DNA of 7,913 nt from Sulfurimonas sp. (lineage in GTDB: Bacteria; Campylobacterota; Campylobacteria; Campylobacterales; Sulfurimonadaceae): positions 1-7,913 of the forward strand of contig JANTGW010000038.1 in the NCBI GenBank assembly GCA_024762705.1, given 5' to 3'. The position numbers were made by a program, and so were the translations under genes. This document shows, one piece after another, positions 1 to 5,454 of this stretch; the stretch's first letter is position 1, and each line of letters starts with the position of its first letter. A model generated the notes under the pieces. The model had not been told where the DNA came from. It worked only from the letters and a program-made list of their open reading frames with translations, and made no database searches.

Positions 1-32
1 TCATTCTGAGCCAGGATCAAACTCTCCATAAT
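1..32 (-). rRNA. rrs: 16S ribosomal RNA, 5' end only (partial)
   Basis: Read on the minus strand, bases 25 down to 1 carry the near-universal 5' segment of bacterial 16S rRNA, the site of the standard 27F primer (AGAGTTTGATCCTGGCTCAG). Aligning that segment with E. coli 16S numbering, where the A is base 8, puts the mature 5' end near base 32. The exact processing site is inferred. The rest of the gene lies beyond the left edge of the window. It is co-oriented with all the protein genes here, and mnmA is its nearest upstream neighbour. Confidence 0.95.
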
Positions 33-40
33 TAATTATG
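27..40 (-). repeat. 14-base perfect palindrome across the 16S 5' boundary
   Basis: CATAATTAATTATG is identical to its reverse complement and spans the predicted mature 16S start near base 32. As RNA it could form a five-base stem closed by a UUAA loop. It may mark or mask the 5' maturation site. An AT-only palindrome of this length can also arise by chance. Confidence 0.35.
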
Positions 41-72
41 AAAAGATCATTAAATGAATTACTGACCTTTGC

Positions 73-93
73 CCAAGATTTAAAAATCATTGG
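73..93 (-). repeat. Hairpin with one bulge upstream of 16S
   Basis: On the minus strand CCAATGATT and AATCTTGG pair over eight bases with one bulged T and a four-base loop. It sits about 40 bases before the mature 16S end, where processing stems are usually found, but the real RNase III stem normally involves the 16S trailer, which is not visible. Confidence 0.4.
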
Positions 94-108
94 CTTTCTA
101 AAGAAACA

Positions 109-128
109 TTTTTAGATAAATCTAAAAA
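109..128 (-). repeat. Inverted repeat in the rRNA leader, 8-bp stem
   Basis: The 20 bases read TTTTTAGAT, two bases, then ATCTAAAAA, which is perfectly symmetric. As RNA the practical fold is an eight-base stem with a four-base loop. It is not followed by a U-run on the minus strand, so it does not look like an intrinsic terminator. Confidence 0.45.
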
Positions 129-152
129 GCGGTTCCCTTGTTTTGTTAAAAA

Positions 153-178
153 TATATAAAGTGCTTAAACTTTATATA
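153..178 (-). repeat. Perfect 10-bp inverted repeat in the rRNA leader
   Basis: TATATAAAGT at 153-162 is the exact reverse complement of ACTTTATATA at 169-178, with a six-base spacer (GCTTAA). As RNA it gives a 10-bp, AU-rich hairpin. As DNA it is a symmetric site that a protein could bind. Nothing here decides between the two. Confidence 0.5.
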
Positions 179-182
179 CAGT

Positions 183-199
183 ATAGTATCTATTACTAT
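183..199 (-). repeat. Short hairpin in the rRNA leader
   Basis: A perfect six-base stem ATAGTA/TACTAT with a five-base loop, immediately downstream in transcription of the 207-220 hairpin. All pairs are A-U except one G-C, so stability is low. Confidence 0.35.
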
Positions 200-206
200 T
201 GGGAAA

Positions 207-220
207 CCATATTGCTATGG
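207..220 (-). repeat. Short hairpin in the rRNA leader
   Basis: A perfect five-base stem CCATA/TATGG with a four-base loop. It is short and would be unremarkable alone, but it is one of a series in this leader. Confidence 0.35.
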
Positions 221-272
221 ATTTCAAAATAGAATAGACGGTTGTTGTTTATTAGTTATTTCTAAGTATTTA

Positions 273-300
273 TACTCTCTATCTTTACAGATAAAAAGTA
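273..300 (-). repeat. 12-bp hairpin with GUAA tetraloop in the rRNA leader
   Basis: On the minus strand TACTTTTTATCT (300-289) is followed by GTAA (288-285) and AGATAGAGAGTA (284-273). All 12 positions pair, two of them as G-U, and one more G-U pair (301/272) can be added. The loop is of the stable GNRA class. The G-U pairs mean the symmetry is better in RNA than in DNA, which argues for an RNA structure rather than a protein-binding palindrome. Confidence 0.55.
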
Positions 301-310
301 CTCTTACTTG

Positions 311-330
311 CTTAGTTTTCAATGATCTCA
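311..330 (-). promoter_or_regulatory. Possible boxA-like antitermination element in the rRNA leader
   Basis: The minus strand reads GATCATTGAAAACTAAG within this interval, about 70 bases after the probable transcription start. It resembles the CTTTGAAAACT-type boxA-like sequences found in rRNA leaders and spacers of other bacteria, and is further from the E. coli form (TGCTCTTTAACA). Position in the leader is right for a NusB/NusE binding site. The match is loose, so this is a suggestion only. Confidence 0.3.
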
Positions 331-343
331 AACTCTTTCAAGT

Positions 344-361
344 GGCTTCAACTCGAAGTCC
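344..361 (-). repeat. Inverted repeat (hairpin) in the rRNA leader, first after the promoter
   Basis: In the minus-strand RNA the arms GGACTTC and GAAGCC pair with a single bulged A, giving six base pairs including four G-C pairs, around a five-base loop. It is the most GC-rich hairpin in the leader and lies just ahead of the possible boxA. Confidence 0.45.
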
Positions 362-403
362 CTCTAGCCCTTTTAATTAAGGTCTCTGTGTTTGTGGATG
401 GGA

Positions 404-409
404 ATTATA
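404..409 (-). promoter_or_regulatory. Probable rRNA operon promoter, -10 box TATAAT
   Basis: The minus strand reads a perfect TATAAT at 409-404, preceded by CCCC and followed by TCCCATCC. No TTGACA-like hexamer lies 16 to 18 bases upstream, where the sequence is close to GCGCTT. This fits sigma-70 promoters of Campylobacterota, which are known to lack a conserved -35 box. Transcription would start near base 399-395, giving a 16S leader of about 365 nucleotides. The position between mnmA and 16S, pointing at 16S, supports an rRNA promoter. The start site itself is inferred. Confidence 0.65.
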
Positions 410-503
410 GGGGAGTGTTGCTTAGAAAGCGCTTAATATCCAGTGGCGCTCTTTGGAAGTTTTTGAAGTTTTTTCTTTGTTACATTTTATGACTTAATAA
501 TGG

Positions 504-1529
504 CTAGGATTCAATAATCCAGCCACCACCAATAAGCTTATCATCATCATAAAAAACTGCAGCTTGTCCTGCAGCAACACCAAATACACTCTCTTTAAGT
601 GTCAAGTATGCTACATCGCCTTCAATTTTTACATGACATTCAACTGCCTTCGTTCTATATCGCAATTTTACAGTTGTATCAAACTCTTTTCTATTATCAA
701 ACATATTCAGATTGTTTAACTTTACATCATAGCAAGCCAAATCTTCTTTCTTTCCAACTGTAATTTGATTTTTTTTGGGATCAATAGCCAAAACAAAATG
801 AGGCTCATGCGCTCCCTTTACTGTAAAACCTTTACGTTTTCCAATTGTATAATGCATATAACCTTTATGTTCACCAACAACGTTGCCTTCTTTATCTAAT
901 ACTTCGCCAACCTCGTCGACTTTTACATAATCTTTCAACAAATCTGTATATGTTGTTTCCACAAAACAAATTTCACTTGATTCAGCTTGTGATGAAAAAG
1001 ACTCTAGTCCTTTTATAGATGCAGCCAATTCTTTTATATCTTTTTTATGTCTCTCTCCCAACGGAAATTTCAACCTTGGAAGAATTTCTCTATTTACATA
1101 GAAAAGAAAATAACTTTGATCTTTTGTATCATCATCTGCAGAATACAAATACTGTCCGTCTGTTTTAATATAGTGCCCTGTTGCCAAATACTGTGCACCA
1201 ATTTCATCTGCAAATTTTATCATTTCTCCAAATTTAAGATTTCTATTACATAAAGCACAGGGGTTTGGTGTTTTTCCTTCTGCATAAGTATCTATAAATG
1301 GTTGAAAAACTTTTTCATTAAATGTTTTTTGTAAATCTAATACATGTAATTTGATGCCCACAAAATCAGCTGCTTTTTGGGCACGCGCCTGATGGATTTC
1401 ATGGTATCCTGGTTTTGAATGAAGTTTCATATATAAACCTTCTACGTCATACCCTTGCTCTTTTAATAATAATGAAGTAACAGTCGAATCAACACCCCCA
1501 CTCATCCCTACTAAAATTTTTTCTTTCAT
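504..1529 (-). CDS. mnmA: tRNA-specific 2-thiouridylase MnmA
   Basis: MnmA puts sulfur on U34 of the tRNAs for Lys, Glu and Gln, using ATP to adenylate the uridine and a persulfide relay as sulfur source, and acts in the cytoplasm. The 341-residue product shows the PP-loop SGGVDS at 10-15, the NPCALCNRNLKFG motif at 89-101 whose second cysteine (C94) matches the catalytic nucleophile, and C188 in SEICFVE, matching the second catalytic cysteine. TIGKRKG at 228-234 opens the central domain and a beta-barrel domain ends the protein (about 270-341). It is somewhat shorter than the E. coli enzyme (about 368 residues), with no motif missing. The ATG is preceded by GAGGAA six bases upstream. It follows fliY by 20 bases and may be co-transcribed with it. 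No convincing terminator is seen before the rRNA promoter. Confidence 0.97.
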   Translation of the reverse strand: MKEKILVGMSGGVDSTVTSLLLKEQGYDVEGLYMKLHSKPGYHEIHQARAQKAADFVGIKLHVLDLQKTFNEKVFQPFIDTYAEGKTPNPCALCNRNLKFGEMIKFADEIGAQYLATGHYIKTDGQYLYSADDDTKDQSYFLFYVNREILPRLKFPLGERHKKDIKELAASIKGLESFSSQAESSEICFVETTYTDLLKDYVKVDEVGEVLDKEGNVVGEHKGYMHYTIGKRKGFTVKGAHEPHFVLAIDPKKNQITVGKKEDLACYDVKLNNLNMFDNRKEFDTTVKLRYRTKAVECHVKIEGDVAYLTLKESVFGVAAGQAAVFYDDDKLIGGGWIIES

Positions 1530-1549
1530 AATTTCCTCAAACTTTCATA

Positions 1550-2434
1550 TCAGCCCTTAAGCTGCGTTAATCTTTCTTTCTTTGTGCCAATAGTCGTCAC
1601 TTGTATACCAAAGTTACCATCTACAATAACTACTTCACCTTGTGCTATTACATTATTGTCAACTAAGATTTCTAAGGGATCATTTGCCAATTGATTCAAC
1701 TCTATTACTGAGCCAATATCCATATTTAACACATCCTTTAATAACATTTTCTTTTGACCGATTCTAACCCTAACTGGCAGTTTTACATCCATGATCAAAG
1801 CAATGTTCTTCATCTCTTCGTCACTCAAAGTGACATCTTCTTCACAATTGGATGATGCTTTTGCAGGTGAACCTTGCGTATTTGCATCTTGACCTGCACT
1901 TGAGCTTTCTTCTACAGCTGCTGATGGGAATAAGGCATCTTTTAACTTTTCATCAATAATAAACATTAATAATGAGTGTATAGATTCTAAATTAAATTTA
2001 TATACATACATTCTACTAAATGCCTCAAGGCTCACTTCTTCATTGTCACCTATCAGTTCTATACTGTCAATACTGAAAGACAAAACAGGCAACTCTTTTT
2101 GGGCAGAAAGAGAATTACTAATCGCTCCAAAAATGTTTGATACTATCTCTTTTGCTGCATCAAGGTCATCCTCACTGACATCGTCTCTCTCACTTGCTTC
2201 TTCACCCATCATCATATCTGAAAGTGAAGCTGCAAGGTTTGGTGGCAACGCAACCATGGCATCTGCATCTACATCACCGCTCACTTTTATTTTTACTAGA
2301 ACAATCGGTGGTACAATGTTTGAAATTATGCTTAATTCCTGTTCTTCCTTTAATTCTAAACTTGGAGCAGTCCCGACAAGTGCTTCAATAGTACCAACTG
2401 TTTCATCTTCAAATAGTTTCATAAAGTCACTCAT
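1550..2434 (-). CDS. fliY: Flagellar motor switch protein FliY (CheC-like/SpoA)
   Basis: FliY belongs to the C-ring at the cytoplasmic face of the motor and works with FliM, FliG and FliN. This 294-residue protein has an N-terminal CheC/CheX-like part (about 1-168), a low-complexity linker rich in Ser, Ala, Gln and Glu (about 171-203), and a C-terminal SpoA (FliN-like) domain (about 208-287) with the typical VKLPVRVRIG start and a VDNNVIAQGEVV turn. CheC-type phosphatases carry a D/S-x3-E-x2-N motif. Here the matching helix is LDAAKEIVSN (91-100), with D92 and E96 present but Ser at the Asn position and Asn one residue later, so CheY-P phosphatase activity is uncertain. The length matches epsilonproteobacterial FliY proteins. 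The start follows a strong GAGGAG site that overlaps the end of fliM, with two bases between stop and start. Confidence 0.92.
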   Translation of the reverse strand: MSDFMKLFEDETVGTIEALVGTAPSLELKEEQELSIISNIVPPIVLVKIKVSGDVDADAMVALPPNLAASLSDMMMGEEASERDDVSEDDLDAAKEIVSNIFGAISNSLSAQKELPVLSFSIDSIELIGDNEEVSLEAFSRMYVYKFNLESIHSLLMFIIDEKLKDALFPSAAVEESSSAGQDANTQGSPAKASSNCEEDVTLSDEEMKNIALIMDVKLPVRVRIGQKKMLLKDVLNMDIGSVIELNQLANDPLEILVDNNVIAQGEVVIVDGNFGIQVTTIGTKKERLTQLKG

Positions 2435-2436
2435 TT

Positions 2437-3537
2437 TTACTCCTCATCTTCATTTGCAAGCTTTTCTTCGTCTTCATGTATTATATCTTTTACACCAGAA
2501 ATTTTTTCATGTCTTTGTTTTTCTAGATTTTCTAAAGCACGCTTAACAGTATCTTTTTCTGTTTCAATTATTTCAGTTATGTTGATTGATTTTCGAAATC
2601 TACGTAAGCCTATTTCACCCTGAAACCTTTCTTTTCCATCTACAGCAACCGTTACAATATCATTTGCAGCGCTTGAAAGTCTAATCACATCACCCACTTT
2701 AAGTTCAAGTATATCATGCATGCTTAAATCTGCTTCACCCAAATTGGCTTCAACATTTACTTTTGCACCACCAAGCAATACTTTTAATTCTGTATTTCTA
2801 CTTTTTTTAGAACTTGTTTCATTAAGCATCAGATCACGGCTTGCCAGTTTCGGCAAAATTGGTTCTAAAGAGATAACCGGATAACAAATGTTCATCATAC
2901 CCGAACTGTGTCCGATTATAATTTCCATAACAACCATTACAACAATTTCATTTTGTGCAACAATCTGAACAACATTAGGAGAAGACTCTTTTGATTCAAC
3001 CGTCGGATATATTTCCATAACCGGTCCCCATGCTTCTTTTAGTGTACTCATCATAACTCTAAGAATTGTTTCAAACAGGCTCAGTTCTATATCTGAAAAC
3101 TCACGACTTGCATCAAAAGGTTCACCTTTACCGCCAAGTAAACGATCCAGCATCGGAAAGGCAATAGAAGGATTAATCTCTATAATACCGCTTCCCTCAA
3201 GAGGTTTTACCGAAAACACATTAAAACTTGTAGGATTCGGAAGGCTCATCAAAAATTCACCGTAGGTCATTTGATCAACAGAATGTAACTGTATTTCAAC
3301 GATAGAACGCATGATAGAAGATATGTGCGATGCCAAACTTCTGGCCATTTTATCATGGACACCGCGAAATGCACGAAGCTGCTCTTTCGAAACTCTGTTC
3401 GGACGCTTAAAATCATAAAGAGTGACTTGCCTTTGAGGCAGTAAGTTCTCTTCATCACTCTCTAAAACATTATCACCTTCATCTTCAACAACATCCAAAA
3501 GAGCATCAATTTCTTCTTGTGATAGTATATCTGCCAT
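2437..3537 (-). CDS. fliM: Flagellar motor switch protein FliM
   Basis: FliM is the middle layer of the C-ring. Its N-terminus binds phosphorylated CheY and the rest contacts FliG and FliN/FliY to switch rotation. The 366-residue protein begins with the CheY-P-binding peptide LSQEEIDALL (5-14), followed by an acidic linker (to about 32), the CheC-like middle domain (about 40-235) with the LLGGKG motif at 133-138 that belongs to the FliG-binding loop, and a SpoA domain (about 245-318). It continues for about 48 more residues as a highly charged, probably helical tail (319-366), longer than in E. coli FliM (334 residues). A TAGGAG ribosome site lies inside the end of fliA, and the fliA stop and this ATG are separated by one base, so the two are probably translationally coupled. 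Confidence 0.96.
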   Translation of the reverse strand: MADILSQEEIDALLDVVEDEGDNVLESDEENLLPQRQVTLYDFKRPNRVSKEQLRAFRGVHDKMARSLASHISSIMRSIVEIQLHSVDQMTYGEFLMSLPNPTSFNVFSVKPLEGSGIIEINPSIAFPMLDRLLGGKGEPFDASREFSDIELSLFETILRVMMSTLKEAWGPVMEIYPTVESKESSPNVVQIVAQNEIVVMVVMEIIIGHSSGMMNICYPVISLEPILPKLASRDLMLNETSSKKSRNTELKVLLGGAKVNVEANLGEADLSMHDILELKVGDVIRLSSAANDIVTVAVDGKERFQGEIGLRRFRKSINITEIIETEKDTVKRALENLEKQRHEKISGVKDIIHEDEEKLANEDEE

Positions 3538-3538
3538 A

Positions 3539-4225
3539 TTATGCTCCTATACTCTCTTTGATTTTTTGAATCACTGATTTATGAATTTGTGAAATACGTG
3601 ATTCAGTTATATCTAAAATACTGCTAATCTCTTTCAAAGTCAACTCTTCAAAGTAGTATAGCTGAATTATCATTTGTTCTCTTTCTTTATAAGAAGAAAG
3701 AACTTTTTTTATGACACTGATTAATTCCTCTTTTTCAATTTGGGCAAGTGCTGCACCTTCATCACCAACTTGTAATTGATCATGAAGAGGCATCATCGTA
3801 TAAATACTAGAAGCAATGCGCGCATCATGGATTTTTTCGACACTTTCATCCAACAATTGTGCAAGTTCTTCATCAGTGGGTTCTTCATCGTGTGTCAACA
3901 TATACTCTGCAACCGCATAGTCTATAGCTTTTATAAGCTTGCGACTGGCACGACTTACAATGTCTAAGCTTCTCAAGTAATCAAGCATTGCGCCATAGAC
4001 TCTTTTTTTTGCATAACCCCAAAAAGAGTCATTAAGTGTTTCATCATATCGTCTTGCCAACTTTATAAGTTCTTCTGTACCAATTGCAGAAAGATCACTA
4101 AAGTCAACCGAGCTTGGAAGTCGTTCTTTGAGCCGAAAGGCCATAGCTTTTACAGCGGGAAGATACTGAATAGCCAGTTCGTCTTCTTTGTGCTTCAGAT
4201 CCTCTACATATGCATTTTTTGTCAT
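3539..4225 (-). CDS. fliA: RNA polymerase sigma factor FliA (sigma-28)
   Basis: FliA directs RNA polymerase to late flagellar genes such as the major flagellin and is held inactive by the anti-sigma factor FlgM until the hook is finished. The 228 residues show sigma region 2 (about 15-90), with DFSDLSAIGTEELI at 41-54 and the signature FWGYAKKRVYGAMLDYLR at 68-85, region 3 (about 92-150), and region 4 (about 170-225) with the helix-turn-helix LTLKEISSILDITESRISQI (195-214). Length is normal for the family. The ATG overlaps the stop of the upstream membrane-protein gene (ATGA). No good Shine-Dalgarno sequence precedes it, so translation probably depends on ribosomes finishing the upstream gene. 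The fliA-fliM-fliY order is shared with Helicobacter and Campylobacter. Confidence 0.96.
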   Translation of the reverse strand: MTKNAYVEDLKHKEDELAIQYLPAVKAMAFRLKERLPSSVDFSDLSAIGTEELIKLARRYDETLNDSFWGYAKKRVYGAMLDYLRSLDIVSRASRKLIKAIDYAVAEYMLTHDEEPTDEELAQLLDESVEKIHDARIASSIYTMMPLHDQLQVGDEGAALAQIEKEELISVIKKVLSSYKEREQMIIQLYYFEELTLKEISSILDITESRISQIHKSVIQKIKESIGA

Positions 4226-4557
4226 AACTTTTGTCCGGCTATATCTTCAGAATTCATTTTAATGGCGATATCAGTAATTTTACATGCTGAGTCTATTAAT
4301 TTTTCTCTTTTATTTATCTCTTTAACAAAAATATCCAATTCTCTTTCATGTGTATCTTTTGGAAACTTATAGGTTTTACCTGTTATAGTTCTGTAATACA
4401 GTGCAATGATTACATGTGAAAAAAGATAAAAGAAAATAGTAATAAAAAATGTGTATACCAACAGTCCTTCAGCATCAAAAGATTTCAGTATACCAAAGAC
4501 TATTCCTATAAAAAACCCTTGAACAGTAAAAAAATAAACAAAATTTTCACCAAGCAT
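4222..4557 (-). CDS. Small membrane protein of unknown function (Cj0062c/HP1033-like position)
   Basis: I do not recognise a characterised family. The 111-residue product has two strongly hydrophobic segments, about 5-24 (rich in Phe, Gly, Ile) and 31-55 (GLLVYTFFITIFFYLF onward), joined by a short KSFDAE turn, then a charged, probably helical tail (56-111) with several Lys/Arg/Glu. The tail most likely lies in the cytoplasm together with the N-terminus, but topology is inferred. No signal peptide or enzyme motif is visible. The start has AGGTGG upstream and lies 18 bases after flhG. Its end overlaps fliA by four bases. From memory, C. jejuni and H. pylori have a small uncharacterised membrane protein at this same place between flhG and fliA, which suggests a conserved role linked to flagellar assembly or to FlhF/FlhG at the membrane. 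Confidence 0.85.
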   Translation of the reverse strand: MLGENFVYFFTVQGFFIGIVFGILKSFDAEGLLVYTFFITIFFYLFSHVIIALYYRTITGKTYKFPKDTHERELDIFVKEINKREKLIDSACKITDIAIKMNSEDIAGQKL

Positions 4558-4575
4558 GTATACCCCACCTAAGAC

Positions 4576-5454
4576 TTAAAAATGGTCCATTAATCTTTTA
4601 AAAAGTCCGGACAATCCACTTTCATTGGATGTAACCAGCATATTTCGTTCCAGCTTCTGAACTATTTTATTTACAATCGCGTCTATATCTTTGCTCGACT
4701 GGGATGCAGGATATAAGTTTGTAAAAAGTGCGCGTTGCTTTACAGATGATGAGACTTTTGCATCGGCATTAATCTTTCCAATCAATTGCAAATCGAGTGC
4801 CTCGCCTATATTTGCTTGGGCAACTTTTTTGATTTTCTCAAAAACACCAAGCGCTTCTTTTTCACTCTTTACTTGATTCATTATCATGTATACATCATCT
4901 CTAAGCGTTGCTATTGTTTTGATTGTGGCATAAGCATCCGTTATAGCGGCAGGATCCGGAACAGTTACCACTATGACATCATCCGCAGCATTTAAAAACA
5001 TTTGTATATGCTCACCAATCCCTGCACCTGTATCAATTATCATCACATCAAGTTTATCCAGTACCTGCGCTTCTTGCATAAATCTTTCAAATAGTGCCAC
5101 ATCAGAATATTTCAATATTTCATCACCGCTTTCACCCGGTATTAGGATAAGGTTACGTGTAATAGGAATTAAAATATCAGATACAGTTGCTTCGCCTTTG
5201 AGTACATGTAAGATATTCTTCTTAATTTTCACATTAAACATAACATCCAAATTAGCCAATCCGATATCTGCATCAAATATACCGACATTTAAGCCCTGCT
5301 GTGATAAAGCGTATGCAAGATTTGAACTTATTGTACTTTTCCCTACGCCCCCTTTACCACTTGTGACAGCTATAAAACGCGTTTTTTTAGCTTTTTTCTT
5401 TTGTGAGCTTGATGCAACAAGCTCTTCAAGCTTTTGCGCCTGATTGCCGATCAT
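4576..5454 (-). CDS. flhG: Flagellar number regulator FlhG (MinD-like ATPase, also YlxH/FleN)
   Basis: FlhG is a MinD/ParA-type ATPase that limits flagellar number and stimulates the GTPase of FlhF. The 292-residue protein shows the deviant Walker A motif SGKGGVGKST (32-41), the A' motif FDADIGLANLD (60-70) and Walker B MIIDTGAGIG (138-147). Near the N-terminus NQAQKLEEL (4-12) resembles the DQAxxLR peptide by which FlhG activates FlhF, followed by a basic stretch QKKKAKK. The C-terminus GLSGLFKRLMDHF (280-292) has the pattern of the amphipathic helix that anchors MinD-family ATPases to the membrane in the ATP-bound state. The start overlaps the flhF stop (ATGA) and has GGAG upstream. In Campylobacterota this protein is also tied to division-site placement, which cannot be seen here. 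Confidence 0.96.
   Translation of the reverse strand: MIGNQAQKLEELVASSSQKKKAKKTRFIAVTSGKGGVGKSTISSNLAYALSQQGLNVGIFDADIGLANLDVMFNVKIKKNILHVLKGEATVSDILIPITRNLILIPGESGDEILKYSDVALFERFMQEAQVLDKLDVMIIDTGAGIGEHIQMFLNAADDVIVVTVPDPAAITDAYATIKTIATLRDDVYMIMNQVKSEKEALGVFEKIKKVAQANIGEALDLQLIGKINADAKVSSSVKQRALFTNLYPASQSSKDIDAIVNKIVQKLERNMLVTSNESGLSGLFKRLMDHF

Larger units (their letters stand above)
33..398 (-). other. 16S rRNA leader (gene-free transcribed spacer)
   Basis: This AT-rich stretch lies between the probable rRNA promoter and the mature 16S start and contains no credible open reading frame on either strand. It holds a series of short inverted repeats that could fold in the minus-strand RNA, the best of which are listed as separate features (344-361, 273-300, 207-220, 183-199, 153-178, 109-128, 73-93, 27-40). 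Leaders of bacterial rRNA operons usually carry antitermination and RNase III processing signals. Pairing of this leader with the 16S trailer cannot be tested because the trailer is outside the window. Confidence 0.7.

Noticed and set aside
427..453. Inverted repeat AGAGCGC/GCGCTTT between mnmA and the rRNA promoter as a terminator
   Set aside because: The loop is 13 bases and no U-run follows on the minus strand. It may simply be part of the region upstream of the promoter.
33..503. Search for a tRNA, small ORF or insertion element in the gene-free stretch
   Set aside because: No cloverleaf, no T-loop GTTCGA-type motif, no credible start with ribosome site and no terminal inverted repeats with target duplication were seen. 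The rRNA leader and promoter explain the region.
2043..2546. 167-codon open frame on the plus strand
   Set aside because: It lies opposite fliY and fliM, is rich in Ser as expected for an antisense shadow, and has no ribosome site or known motif.
4973..5443. 156-codon open frame on the plus strand
   Set aside because: It lies entirely opposite flhG, whose ATPase motifs prove the minus strand is coding. Its Cys/Ile/Ser-rich composition is not protein-like.
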